A stretch of 64,000 bases of DNA from Ditylenchus dipsaci. Lineage: Eukaryota; Nematoda; Chromadorea; Rhabditida; Anguinidae. Both the position numbers and the translations under genes were made by a program. Below the pieces are notes generated by a model. The model worked only from the letters and a program-made list of their open reading frames with translations, did no database searches and was not told where the DNA came from. Numbering within the stretch: position 1 is the first letter of the stretch; each line of letters starts with the position of its first letter. Shown in pieces: positions 10,824 to 22,124 of this stretch. The stretch is taken from positions 1 through 64,000 of the forward strand of contig SADC01001349.1 in assembly GCA_004194705.1 (NCBI GenBank), given 5' to 3'.

Positions 10824-11697
10824 TAGAGATGAAGAAACGAAACCAGGACGGATTTCAGGACAGTATTTTATGGTCTGTCCAAGACCAGGATCAGGACCAG
10901 GATTAGAAATTCTAAAAACCAGGATCCTGATCGGGATCCTGGTCTAAAACCAGGATTTTCGTTAAATTCCAGAAATCCGGTTTAAACTGACAGCAAAATT
11001 TTTATTGACACTTTTCTACATTCATTACATCCAGTAAACAATGTTCAATAACAATACTTCAACAACAGGAGCTATTTGTTTGAGAAGATCAACATTTCTG
11101 CTTTTTCTGGACTCAAGTTACTTCGGCGGTAGTCGTACACATCTCTTACAACAGAGAAGACTTGCTCCCTAGGTTGATTTATCGCTGGAGCAGACAGGAA
11201 ACGACGTGCAAGCTCAGACAAGACCGGATAGATCGCTTCGTTAAGATCGCTTCGCTTCATCTTGATTGGTTTGTTGCACACTCGACATTTCGCTTCTGTA
11301 ACGGACAACTTGTCGGAAAGACCTATGCTCCAGACAGTGCTCATCTGAAAACAAAAGTCATGAACAAAATGGCAATGATTTTTCTGAATAAATGAGAAAT
11401 TTAATGTCGAGAAATTGCTGAAATCAACACTTTAAAATAACAGATTGTATTCCAAATGAATGAATGAAAATACCCGAACGAAAAATGCAAAAGTAATTTC
11501 GATTAAATTCGTTTCAAGATGACGTTTCGAAAAAATACCATTTATATTTACCGAATTCGACGACCAGGATTGGCCAAAATACCAGGACCAGGACCAGGAT
11601 TTTTTAATTTGACCAGGACCAGGATTTTGTTTTATTTATAAATTTCGAACAGGACGGACCAGGACCAGGACAGGATCCTGTCCTGTCTTCGTCTCTA
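10824..11697 (-). mobile_element. hAT transposon, internally deleted, with perfect 8 bp target duplication
   Basis: An 874 bp element. The termini are TAGAGATGAAGAA and the inverse of TAGAGACGAAGA. The 8 bp GTTTTGGC occurs directly on both sides (10816-10823 and 11698-11705), the exact target duplication size of hAT elements. Both subterminal regions carry repeats of CCAGGACCAGGA or its inverse (10870-10970 and 11560-11690), as expected for transposase binding sites. One short minus-strand reading frame remains. The clean target duplication implies a fairly recent insertion, mobilised by a transposase encoded elsewhere. Confidence 0.95.
11072..11344 (-). CDS. Chimeric hAT protein: half BED finger fused to dimerisation domain
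   Basis: 90 residues. Residues about 1-33 look like the start of a BED finger ([20 protein letters not shown], with the CxxC pair). The His pair that completes the finger is missing. Residues about 37-90 match the C-terminal hAT dimerisation domain ([17 protein letters not shown], then EQVFSV and RRSNLSPE). The catalytic RNase-H core and insertion domain of a full transposase (usually 500-700 residues) have been deleted in frame. TTTTGTTTTCAG sits directly before the ATG, so an upstream exon or trans-splicing is possible. Known biology: this C-terminal domain mediates hAT multimerisation. Inference: if translated, the product could dimerise with an active transposase and interfere with it. 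Confidence 0.8.
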   Translation of the reverse strand: MSTVWSIGLSDKLSVTEAKCRVCNKPIKMKRSDLNEAIYPVLSELARRFLSAPAINQPREQVFSVVRDVYDYRRSNLSPEKAEMLIFSNK

Positions 11698-11705
11698 GTT
11701 TTGGC

Positions 11706-12784
11706 TGCTTTTAGCCTGAGAAAGCAACAAAAAGTTAGTGGGAAGACAGCTTTTAGTCTTTTTGTATATTTTTGCTTTTTGTATTGGGGAACCAACGTAT
11801 ACCAGTTCTAAGGAGTTCCTGATATATTTTAAAAATTTCAAAAAGAGTCTAAATACAGACTTTGAACATAGTTTTTCTAACATTGACATACAGCATAAAG
11901 AAACTTTTGTATGTATACTTTTTTTACGCTTTTAAAATTGGCTAGTTGTCTTGCAAGTCAAATGAACTAATGAACTTCAAAATAGTTGCAAGATTGAAAA
12001 ACAGTGTTCACATAAAGTGCTAGTTACGACCGTTTGAATGTTGAGAGAATATTCAAAAATGACAGTTTTTTTCGAATCGCGTTTTTGACCCCTTGTTCAG
12101 ACTGAAAAATAAAAGTGCAAAAATAAATCGGATTCTCCATTAAATTCTACACCAGAATGTGGCGGTCTCACCGTTTGGCCTTCCCGCGTTAAGATTTCCT
12201 ATACATGATCTATGATAAACACAATCTTCTCTATCCGAATGACCAGATCAAATTTTTTGGAGAAAAATTCTAAAGATAATTGTTGAACTAGTACTTTTCC
12301 GAGTTTTGCGTTTTCCATCTAAATTTTGCATAGTACATTTTCAATTTTCCTCATTAATGAAATGCAGCTAATTTACTTCTCTATAAGGTTTCAAGTTGCG
12401 TTACAAAAAAATTAGACAAAAAAATGTGATAGGGTCTCAATCAACTAGATGAAGAAATGTGTTTGAAAAATTTTCACCGAAATAAATTTAATTTCGAAAA
12501 ATGTATTTTTAGTTTTGTTAAAGCAATACAGCTGTTCTGTCTTGGACAAAAAAGTTAGCTTCAGAGTTTTTCAAGACCTAATGATATATTGAATTATATA
12601 TACCATTAATTGAAAATATGTTAACTAAAAAAAGAGAACATTTTATTCAAAAAAATATTTTCTCCTTTTTTATTTAAAAATCGATACAGCTTTAAAATTT
12701 ATAGTGATTGGATTTGGATGTATTTGGACTGTGTGACTCTTTAGCGCTATTTGAATTTCCGCCAAAAAGCTTTTTGGTTTTTTA
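11706..12784. other. Intergenic, nothing recognised
   Basis: AT-rich with many short poly-A/T tracts. No gene-like exon and no strong repeat arms found by eye. Confidence 0.4.
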
Positions 12785-14140
12785 TTATTAGAGAGGTCAC
12801 TTTTTGTAAATCTTTAATTTGAACCATAAAATGGTCCTAGGCAGCTCATAGTAACGTTTCAATGCACAATGCGTGGTCAATACTTGTAGAGAACTTCAAG
12901 AGCTACAAGATAGGCCGAAATCAACACGAAAATTAAATAGAAGTCACTCAGAAATTGGGGATAGGTTAAACCAGCAGTCTCCATAATATCAAAGTTTCAA
13001 GGGTACCTGGTTTGGCTTATTAATGGCTGACTTTCTTCAACATTTTTGGGTTTCAATATACCAAAATGATCACCAGGAAAAATACAACCGAACTAGCGCG
13101 AAGACTCACAGGACAGCAAGCAAATATAGCAATATCCAAGCAAAAACAATTTGACCTCAAAACCATACCAAAAACCAGGGCTTTTGGACGAAAATTCAGG
13201 TGGTTGTGGCTTGGTTTCGTAATTTTCTCAAAATTTTATAAGACATTTTTAGAAAATAAAAATATCACGTGATAGAACACAAAAAACTGTATCATATTCT
13301 GCTATTAAATCATAAGTGAGACTGTGTTTTTCCTTTTTTTGAGAGGATTGAAGAAGTATGCTGGTAGCCTGCTCAGGGGTAAACGATTCTGATTTTATTT
13401 CAATGGGTTTGCAGTCAGTATTTTCGAACTCAATATTCGTGCAAATTGTATACCAAAAGGTAGCCAAGAGCTTGACTAGTTTTTTTTGCTGAAATTATCT
13501 GAACTTTAACATAATTGTGTTGATTCCAAACCCATCGAAATGAAACCAGAGTCGTCCACCCCTGACCAGGCTACCAGCATACCTTTTCAATCCTCTCAAA
13601 AAGAAGAGAAACACACTGACATTTGTGAGCTATCATCGTATCTGATGCAGTTTTTCATGCTCTATTACGGGATTTTTTTTATTTTCAGAAAATGCCTCAT
13701 AAATTTTGAGAAAATAACGAAATCAAGTCACAACCACCTAAATTTTCGTCTAAAATCTTTTACTTTTTTGTGAGGTCTTGGAGTAAAATTGTTTTGGTTA
13801 TATTTGCTTGTTTTCTTGTGAGTCTTTGCGTTAGTTCTGTTCCATTTTTCACGCTCAGCATTTTGGTATATTGTCAGCAAACATTTTCTTGTAAGAGTCG
13901 GCCATTAATAAGCCAACCAGGTACCCTTCAAACATTGATATCAGGGAGACTGCTGGTTTAACCCTTTTCTCCTGCAATTTTTGAGTGACTTTGTTTGTTT
14001 TTTTTGTGCTGAATATTGACCTATCTTGTAGCTCTTGAAACTCTCTACAAGTATTGACCCTGCATTGATGAGTTAAACGAAACCATGACACATCTAGGAC
14101 CATTTTATGGTTAAAATTGATGATTTTCGAAAAATGTCCT
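12785..14140. mobile_element. Giant foldback element, arms about 650 bp
   Basis: A long imperfect palindrome centred near 13470. ACCATAAAATGGTCCTAG (12823-12840) pairs with its inverse at 14094-14111. The pairing continues inward through GGTACCTGGTTTGGCTTATT, GCAAATATAGCAA, GACGAAAATTCAGGTGG and GAGGATTGAAGAAGTATGCT, with scattered mismatches and small indels. Both arms contain a mirrored coding-like segment (EQATSI/DQATSI then QSSQKKEKH/QSSQKEEKH, about 13249-13467 minus and 13540-13700 plus). No transposase is recognisable. Confidence 0.82.
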
Positions 14141-14576
14141 TTTAAGAGAAAATCATAAATTCTCTGTGAAATTCTGATCACACAGGTACAAGTTTCTGCG
14201 CACTAGAGAGCCCTGATTACAACTTGCATTTTAGGATATTACACACCTAGGTGGTGCATTTATTTGAGCGAGTACCACCTATATTTTGGTCAATTCCAGG
14301 TGGTTGGGAGTAGGTGAAAATTACCTATTTTCAAACGCTGTATTACCCGTTCGATTCCATCCTCTTTGAATTTTTTTTTCAGCCATCATGCTCAGCGTGA
14401 AATTCTACACAAAACGCATAGTTTGGTACAAACAGCCTTTCCCGTGTTAAAAAAGAATAGGCTAATTCAAGTTTTCATTCATTTATATTCTTGTCTGCAG
14501 AGGTACTTCTGTTTGTTGTTTGAAGCTTTCCTCGCGGTGTCTGTGCTCCTTTTATTTCGATGCAAATGCTAAAAGA
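14141..14576. other. Intergenic, nothing recognised
   Basis: Contains AGGTGGTGCATTTA and a related CAGGTGGTTGGGAG but no clear repeat structure. No gene seen. Confidence 0.4.
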
Positions 14577-14966
14577 CCCTATCCGAGAGGAGGACAGTTT
14601 TTTTACTTTGGTCTCCCCTGGATGGACTCAAACATATTGTTGACTCATAATTTAGATTCATGTTTGCTTCCGTCCTAACATACACTGGCCTACCCTTGTT
14701 TAAGCCTAAAGCTGAAAAACAAATTCAAACAATCAACAGTGGGACAAAGCCAAAAAAACTGTCCTACTCTTGTCCACCTTCTTTCAAATTTTCATTACAA
14801 CCAACTGAAATATCACATGAGTCTGAGACATGAATCTAAATTATGAGTCTACAATATGTTTGAGTCCGTCCTAACATACGCTGGCCTACTCTTCCCAAGT
14901 CTAAAATTTCACGAAAAAATCAACAGGGGACCCAAAGTGAAAAAACTGTCCTCCTCTCGGATGGGC
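14577..14966. mobile_element. Foldback MITE, CCGAGAGGAGGACAG ends
   Basis: The left arm ATCCGAGAGGAGGACAGTTT is inverse to the right end AAACTGTCCTCCTCTCGGAT. The arms continue with ACTTTGGTCTCCCC against GGGGACCCAAAGT and with GTCCGTCCTAACATACACTG-type sequence. A partial relative lies at 38490-38640 (GAGTCCGTCCTATTATACAC). Confidence 0.8.
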
Positions 14967-15359
14967 CCGCTAAAGTGTAAGTCGTCTTTTTGGTTGGCCT
15001 GGAATATTAGGTTTAGGTTTTATAGTAGAAGTTTCAATTTTCAATTTCATTGTATAATGTGGTGGATTAACTTTTCATGTAGCGCAGAATCAGTTAATTT
15101 TGTTGTTCTCAAACCTTTGCGGAAAGTGACTACTAAGTTGTTGTTCATGTGTTTCTATTTTGTAGATGATACTTTTTAACGTAGATATATTTTTTTGATT
15201 TTTTGGGGCGTCTCAGCAAGAATAGTGCCCGGAATTTACCTATCTCGTAAGTTGCATCAAAAAAGATAAAAAAAATTAATTTTTTTATCCAAAGTTATAT
15301 AGCCGATACAAAAAGCGTCGAAAATTTGAGCCACTCTCTGCAAAACACAGTTATTAACA

Positions 15360-15440
15360 AAAAGCATCTGTAGCTCAGTGCTAAAGCAGCGGAGGGTGAT
15401 GAAATTTAAAAGCCGATTTGATTCTTACTGAAAGCACAGT
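15360..15440 (+). repeat. tRNA-like relic (possible SINE head)
   Basis: CTGTAGCTCAGTGCTAAAGC resembles a tRNA D-arm / pol III A box, and GATTTGATTCTTACTG about 45 bp later resembles a degraded B box and T-arm. The cloverleaf cannot be completed. The flanks 14967-15359 and 15441-15603 show nothing else. Confidence 0.35.
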
Positions 15441-15603
15441 TTTTACAACATTGTTTCAGTTCAATTAATGTTTGTCGTGTAAATAAGGCCGTAAATTTTT
15501 ATCGAATTCTGTACCGGAACATAATGAACTGACGATACTGTTTACTTACTTCATAATCTCTATAAATTCTTCAGAGGGAGCTATTTTTCAAAGGCTATAA
15601 GTA

Positions 15604-16168
15604 CTTTCCCCGTAAAATTATTCTTTTACCCCGTCAAATTAATTTTTTACCCGTCAACTTGAATTTTGGGCAAAATATTCATTTACCCCGTCAAATTATT
15701 CATTTAACCCGTCAAATTATTTATCTACCCCGTCAAATTTGAATTTTCGGTGAAATACTGCATAAATTGCGCGGGAATCCAAATTTTATAGTCGAAAATG
15801 ACTTGGATCGCTCAGAATCCCACCCGGAGTGGCCAGAAGCCCTGAAAGTTGGTTTTCGGGGATTTACTAAAGGGGGAGGTAAACTTTTTGCGAAAAATCG
15901 ATTTAGCGGATCAGATTTTGTGTCCGATGGGCTCAATCGCTCAGAATTCCACTCTTAACCATTCTTAACCATCTTAAACCACCCTAAGCACTGATTTAGG
16001 GAATTTAGATACTGGTTTGGAGCAGTTTGGGTGGTTTAGGGTTGTTTAATATGGTTAAGAGTGGATTTCTGAGCAATTGAGCCAAGCGGACCCGAAATCT
16101 GATCCGCTCAATCGATTTTTCGCAACAAGTTTAGGGTAAACGAATAATTTGACGGGGTAAAACAATTT
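15604..16168. mobile_element. Foldback element with ACCCCGTCAAATT word array
   Basis: The left end has about six tandem units of TTTACCCCGTCAAATTATTC type (15604-15740). The right end has the inverse, AATAATTTGACGGGGTAAA (16145-16163). Inner arms pair from GCGGATCAGATTTTGTGTCC (15906) to its inverse (GACCCGAAATCTGATCCGC, 16090-16108), centred near 16005 on TTAACCATTCTTAACCAT. Subterminal arrays of a private word are the shared design of several elements in this window. Confidence 0.75.
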
Positions 16169-16225
16169 GAGCCTTTTCAAATATAAAAATGCTGGCATTA
16201 CCGGTATATACCCAAGCGAAAAAAA

Positions 16226-16404
16226 CGCTACTGGAATATATCCCACTTAATAATTTAGGCTTAGACTTTGGCTTAGGCTTAGTCCCGTAGGCTTAGGCTC
16301 AGGGCCTACTTTTTACTAGCAAGGACTTTTGCACAACTTTTATTTCAAAGATGGTGTTCTAGGTACCCTCCAAAAGTTATTCGGGAGGGTATATTCCAGT
16401 AGCG
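16226..16404. mobile_element. MITE with CGCTACTGGAATATA ends, copy 1
   Basis: CGCTACTGGAATATATCCC is inverse to GGGTATATTCCAGTAGCG at the right end. The interior carries TTAGGCTTAG repeats and GGACTTTTGCACAACTTT. Related copies: 24893-25049 and 51140-51412. Confidence 0.75.
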
Positions 16405-16869
16405 TCAAAATGCTTAGGCTTATAATATTAGTAAATTAAAAATGGTCTCGAATTCGAAATCTTAGTTGAAAACCAAGGGGGGTTATTAGTGAATATGCGG
16501 TATTTTACAGAATATTTCAAATCAGCTTCATTTTTTTTAAGTTTTTTCCAAAAAAAAATTATAAATCAACACATACTCTTTCCTAATATGTTGACTGCCT
16601 GCCAAAATATTCATCTCTTTCTTTTGCACTTTTAAGCACCCAGCATGGCGAATGGTAAGAACACAAGAGGTCTCTGTAGTAAACATGTTTTCATCCTAAA
16701 AATTGTTTATACCTTTTTCCACTCGCTTCCAGATGAATCAGTTTATTTTTGCAGTGCTTGATTTTTTTTTCTATGTCCAGTTTTTATGATAATATTTTTC
16801 TGAATTAATTAATATTATAGGGATGCTTAATTAAAATACGGAGACTTTTTATAATATTAGCTTGAAAAA

Positions 16870-16985
16870 TTCAGTACCAAATCATTTTTAAGGGCGGCAC
16901 TGAATTGATCAACACCGAATTGATAAACACCGGATTAATCAACAAATTTTAAAGGTTACAGGTTCGATTCCTGGTGGTTGCATAG
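16870..16985 (+). repeat. Word array AACACCGAATTGAT plus tRNA-like B box
   Basis: Three tandem words (ACTGAATTGATCA, ACACCGAATTGATAA, ACACCGGATTAATCA) lead into TTACAGGTTCGATTCCTGG, an excellent pol III B box with its T-arm stem, followed by TGGTTGCA. This looks like a tRNA 3' half, probably from a SINE. Confidence 0.5.
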
Positions 16986-17139
16986 ATTTTTTTTGACTAA
17001 AGTAATTTTTCATGGACCAAAAAGCCTGGGGTGGGTATGAAAACCACATGGCACTTTTCCTAAATGGGTATCCACCTCCAGACCCGAATTTTTGGATTTA
17101 GCTCCGAGTGATTAAAAATAGTAAAAATCGAGTTTTGAT

Positions 17140-17293
17140 AAAATCAATTATTTACCAATACTCTAAAAATATCATACAAAACCTTATTTTACTACTATCA
17201 AACCATCTTCAGCATGCCCGAGTTAGTCCGAAACAGATTTTGGAACACTAAAAAGGTAAAAATTTTGATCCAAGTGGACGACCACTTGGATTT
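17140..17293. repeat. Half copy of the GTGGTCGTCCACTTGG foldback MITE
   Basis: Carries AAACCATCTTCAGCATGCCC and, at its end, CCAAGTGGACGACCACTTGG, matching the right arm of the copies at 4709 and 49586. The left arm is absent. Confidence 0.65.
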
Positions 17294-17886
17294 GTTGGTA
17301 CATGGACATCCAGCAAAACTGCGTTTCCAGGTAGTGGTAGCTAAATGGTATTATTCAGTTGGCCTTACTCAGTGGTCGTATATCAGACCATTGTTTGAAG
17401 CCCACCATTTAGGTTGTACCATCTTTATACTAGCACCACTACAGTGCACCGCTACTAAGGTATTACGCTGAGCGCCGCTACCACGGTTTCTATCCAATAT
17501 GACACTAGCCTCTTGAATGAGAGAATGGGTTTGATGTTACATAGGACACTATCGCGAAAGTTTAAAAAAGTCGACTTTTACTAGTGTTGCGATGCGGTGT
17601 GGTTAAACCGCGGTTAACCTCATCTCGAAAAACTGTTATATCAATGCTAACATACTTGGGTATGTAGTCAATACTGTCTACTGTTTATTTATTGGTGTTC
17701 GTGATTCCAATTTTTTGGTTATGTCTCACAACATCTGTAAGATTTCCGAACTTAAAAATCGGGTACTACATGATGTTAACTTTGTTCACTGATTAGGTTT
17801 GGACGATACGTACAAAAATATGTAATTGATTGAATACTAATTATTTCTTGCAGACAAATATCATACTGATCTGCTATTCTATCAAA
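17294..17886. other. Intergenic upstream of the SGQT-repeat gene
   Basis: No gene seen. TTATTTCTTGCAG ends at 17853, 33 bp before the next start codon, and fits a spliced-leader or cis acceptor for that gene. Confidence 0.45.
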
Positions 17887-18129
17887 ATGCCGAAACCATC
17901 TGGACAGACAAAAGCAAGTGGACAAACCGCAAAGTCCGGTCAAACAATGCACTCCGGCCAGATGAAAGCAAGTGGTCAAACGACCGCCAGCCACGCCGCC
18001 AGTGGCCAGCCATCTGGCCAAATGGCTCACTCCGGACAAACTAAGCAGTCCGGTCAAACTCAGGCATCCGGCCAGACTATGCACTCAGGCCAAACAAGAA
18101 GTAGTCCTTTTTTCAAAAAATCTCAGTAA
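17887..18129 (+). CDS. SGQT-repeat protein, 80 residues, unknown function
   Basis: Starts MPKPSGQTKASGQT and consists of about eleven SGQ(T/M/P) tetrapeptides, mostly in a six-residue period (KASGQT, AKSGQT, MHSGQM, KQSGQT, QASGQT), ending RSSPFFKKSQ. There is no signal peptide or membrane helix. It is hydrophilic, basic at both ends and probably disordered. The repeated Ser is encoded by TCT, AGT, TCC and TCA, Gly by GGA, GGT and GGC, Gln by CAA and CAG. The DNA has therefore diverged at silent sites while the protein has not, including AGY/TCN serine switches, which argues for selection on the protein. A TTTCTTGCAG acceptor lies 33 bp upstream. I do not recognise the family. Ser/Thr/Gln spacing could suit repeated modification or binding; that is inference only. 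Confidence 0.75.
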   Translation: MPKPSGQTKASGQTAKSGQTMHSGQMKASGQTTASHAASGQPSGQMAHSGQTKQSGQTQASGQTMHSGQTRSSPFFKKSQ

Positions 18130-19675
18130 CTGAAAATTTTAATTATAATTATGTATTTTTGTACACAACCATCAACCCATTCCTACCCAAATTGATTTTT
18201 TGTTTTTTTTCGCTGAGATGGTAATTTCCTGGCTAAAATGGTTGGGTTTATAATGAAAATTCGCTCAAAAAAGGTGAGGATGAAAAATCTAGATTTCGAC
18301 AATTTTTTAAGAAATTGTTTGGTTACTTCGTACCTTGTTAACCGAAATTTCATTTTCACCTACTTTTTGTGCGTAAAATTTTTATTGAGTTACCACTCAA
18401 AATGTAGCATATTGTCCCGGCTATATTTTGAGTGAAAATTTTTCTTGAGAATTTTTAGAAAAAGATAAGTAAAAACAGAACGCCGAGAATTTTCGAATTT
18501 TCATGTTTTCTTAATATTTTTCTGGATTGAGAAATTTTATTAAAAACACTATATCTTAGCGTTCTTGAAACATAGAGCTACAGATCAAACCGCTCATAAA
18601 AATTGAAAAATTGGTGAGAACCAAACCCTCAAAGTTGTAGTTAATTTTTATACTCGTGGAAGAAACGGGTTAATCAGCTTTTTGTAAATAATTTTTTTCA
18701 ACTGAGTTGTATTTTTCTCAATTAAATCTATTAACAAAACAGTTAAGTATATTTGACGCTAGTGGCAAATACCCCACCTGTTGTGTTAGAGATTGAAATG
18801 GCAATTTATTTAGCCAATTTATTTAGTGAACAGTACATATCGTATTCCTGTAATAGACGCCCTCGGCTCTCTAAGAGAGGGCGTCTATTAGAGTCATTTT
18901 AAGATTTTCGGATTTCCGAATTTTAAAACGTGGAATCAGTAGAACTCGCATGAGTTAAGAAAACTCAAAAAAGAACAACTCGAAAAATGTTTTGCTCCAG
19001 GATACAAATCCTCAAAGTCAAAATGGGGGTATATTAGAGGGGGTATCCCTAGTAGAACGGCACTCCTTTTTTGAACAGCGCTCTCTAATAGAACGGCAGG
19101 GATCGAGGCTAAAGCCAGGGAATTTGCAAATATTTAAAAGCAAAGGCTGCTTCCGTAAATGACCTCCCGACAATGCTTATCCGCAAACCTCGTCATGCTT
19201 TTCGACGAAGGTAAATCAACTTGAACGGATACCTAGAGTACCTGAATTCACAGAAAGATAGAATTAAATAAATAATTTTGATAAATCGGACCTGCCGCAT
19301 AAGGAACTTTGGTATTCATTGAGTATAACGAAATCACTATAAAATTGTACAAAAGTCACTAATATGATTCTTGAGAAGATTATTTAGTTAAATGTATGTT
19401 TCAGATTTGTTAAAAGTTGAAATACTAAAGTTCATCAAAAAATTAAAACAGTAGACTCGTAAACAGTTTTTTTTGAATAATAGGCATTTTAAATGTCTTT
19501 TTGCAGACCTTCGGCCAAAAAAATACTAGATACTATAAAACGAAGCGTTTTATGGCTATATGCGTACCTCTTTCGAATAACAAATTAGCTTGCTATTATT
19601 TTTGTGTCAAATATAGAGATAAGCATATATTCCAGTAATGTAAATTGAAACAGCTGTGCAAAGATTGAATTTATT
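18130..19675. other. Intergenic with a decayed MITE
   Basis: 18840-19105 is a degraded member of the TACCGTATT/CTCTAATA MITE family (AGACGCCCTCGGCTCTCTAA with its inverse, then GAACGGCAGGG). The rest shows no gene or clear repeat. Confidence 0.5.
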
Positions 19676-19679
19676 CGAC

Positions 19680-19750
19680 GGTTTTATGGTGCAGTGGTTT
19701 TCCCGCTTTCTTTACACTGAAAAGTCGAGGGTTCGACCCCTCCTAAATCG
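19680..19750 (+). tRNA. tRNA-Val(UAC)-like relic
   Basis: GGTTTTATGGTGCAGTGG resembles a Val tRNA 5' half with A box. TTCTTTACACTGAA places UAC in the anticodon loop. GAGGGTTCGACCCCTC is a good T-arm and B box, and TTTT follows at 19751. The acceptor stem has mismatches near its inner end and the anticodon stem is weak, so it is more likely a tRNA pseudogene or SINE head than a working tRNA. Confidence 0.45.
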
Positions 19751-22124
19751 TTTTGTTTTACTTTAGCAAACTTTCTAGACTGCAAAGTTAAATGGCGCTA
19801 CTGTCATATACGTACACTTGATCATAAAATGCATATAGAGTCTATTTTGCCATTTGAAAAACATGGTAAATCAGCCACAAAAAGTGCTTCTGTATTATTG
19901 TATTATTATTATTCCCCCTCCAAATACAGCCATAATCCCGTTTAAACTGCTTTTTCTGGTCCTTTTATTGGCGAAATTATTGTAAAAATGGTTTAGACAC
20001 TCCCAAAAGTCGATTTGGGGGGAGGGATGGGTTATGGGTTATAATGGTAGCGTAGCGTCAGTTTTATTCAATCTTTACTCTAAATTATAAAAAACACCTC
20101 CAACCGCTCACACCCAGGTCTATCAAATTTACATGTTCTCAAGGAGCAACTTACCTAGAATCGTGATTCTGACCCCTGAATGCGCACGAAAACACTTTTG
20201 TTCAAATTAAAAGATTGGTTTGCCTTAGACAAGTAAAGCAAAAAAAATTTAGTTTTATTTAAATTGACGATCAAAACACTTTTAAATTAATTTTATTGTT
20301 TTAGTTAGGTTTGTGAAATTTTCTGTAAAATTAGAAAATTTCGAGAAATTCATCGGAAGAATAGAAAATTTATGAAAAATAGTAAAAAATATAAACGTAG
20401 TCAACATTTATCGAACATTACTTTCTCTTTGATCAATATCTAATCTCAATTTAGCAAAGAACTTCATTGACGCCAAAAAGAGTTTCATACGTACCTGAAG
20501 CCTATCGGTAACCTAGTAACCATAACTTACGCATAACTTACCGAAAGTTCTCTTAGTTAAAAGGCTGTACAGTTAGCAGTGACTCTAAAGTTGAATTTGA
20601 CTTAACAGTTGCCTGTAGGATTATATCTCGATATTGTGGCACCCGTTGAAAATATTTAAAACTCGAATACAGTAGCCTTCCGATTTAGTGTCTTCTAATT
20701 CTTGCTAATAAGCACAAGCACACTATTTTAAATTTTCTGTGAAGTGGGGTTCGTAGCTCTTGAGCTGCGTCGGATCAAAGTGCTTAGATGTTGTCGTATT
20801 TAGTCAATTTTTTAATTACTGGTGGTTGATGGAGATGGAGTAGAAGCTTAGCCGGACACAATCTAGAATTCAATGGCATCAAATCTTGTTTTAAGGACAT
20901 GTCCCTGAAATATACTTGTGAATAAAGCATTTGTATAACCCAGCGGGCCATCTACATTTTTAATAATACAGTATCTTTAGAATAGAGAATAAATGAAAAG
21001 TAGAGAGCAAGGCATAGGAGTCTGCAACAGGCAAAGTATTTGAGGTGCTAAATAGTTAAGAAATTTAAAATTTTTTGAAAGTTTATAACTTAGCCTTTGA
21101 CTTTCTGTTCTACCACCTAAGTCAAAAAGAAGGAAAAGGATTACTAAAAAACCAGCGAATATGAATCTTTGCAACTTTAGGATCAGACTGTCGAAACAGA
21201 ATAAGCTAAATGATTTAAAAATCAGGCTAAAAAGTGCATGACTTATCTAGGGAACGATTTTTAGCGAAATTGATTACATCGAGTTTTGACTTGGATTGAC
21301 ATAAGAAGAACAGTTTTTTTGTTTTATTTTAAAACGAGAAAAGTCACGTAAAACATACGTGTGGTCTTCAAGTTCATAGCCCGGCGCAATTTGATAGCCA
21401 CCGGCTCACCCGATTCTCGAAAAGCCTAATTTTGTTCCATTTTCGTTCGAGAACTCTAACTTTTTCAGATAGGTATCGGACATTTTAAAAGGAGTACCCT
21501 CATAATATTGAACTTAGTGAACACCTCAGACTGAGACTAAAAGGTGTTCATGAAGCTAAAACAGCATCAGTGAAAGTCGCAGCCCGTGAAAGAGCCATAA
21601 CTACAAAGACTTAACAATGAACAATTAGTTAGCAAAATTTAGTGAAGTAAATGTGAAGTAAAAAATGAATAGTCACAGAAGAGTCTCTTTTTAGTAATTG
21701 ACGTCTTATTATGTCTGTTATAATATTGCTTAGGAGAGCTATATTTGGGAAGAGATGAACGTATTATTACCGAGTACGGACATGAATTATGCTGAAACAA
21801 AAAAGAAAGACACATATTAATTTCCTGTGTTTTTATTTACTTTTGTTTCGAAAGGAGAGTATATTTGAGTCACAAAAATAAAATTCAAAAGTTGTTTTTA
21901 TGTAAACATGCTGTTTGATCCATTGAGCGCCTGTTTTTAGCCCATTATGCAACTGCTTGTTTATCCTAAACACTCGCGAAATCTACTAAAAATTTCTATT
22001 TTAGTCCGCCTACACCTAGTAAAGATTAAGCAAAAAGTGATCAACTAAAAATTGAGGAATGACTTAAACAAAGCATTTTGCAAATATTTTAATAGCTAGA
22101 ATTTAATTCACTAACTAAACCAAG
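19751..22124. other. Intergenic upstream of the PP2C gene
   Basis: 19790-19990 matches 39820-39990 (GCCATTTGAAAAACATGGT, CCCTCCAAATACAGCC), part of a foldback family. Beyond that, 20.0-22.1 kb is AT-rich without a recognisable exon; the promoter of the PP2C gene must lie here. Confidence 0.45.

Noticed and set aside
13066..13272. Independent gene in the left arm of the giant foldback
   Set aside because: The frame is not bordered by convincing splice sites and is mirrored, with breaks, in the other arm; treated as element sequence.
15604..15740. CRISPR-like spacing of ACCCCGTCAAATT repeats
   Set aside because: Units are short, degenerate, nearly contiguous and mirrored at the other end of a palindrome; the genome is eukaryotic. 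It is a subterminal transposon array.
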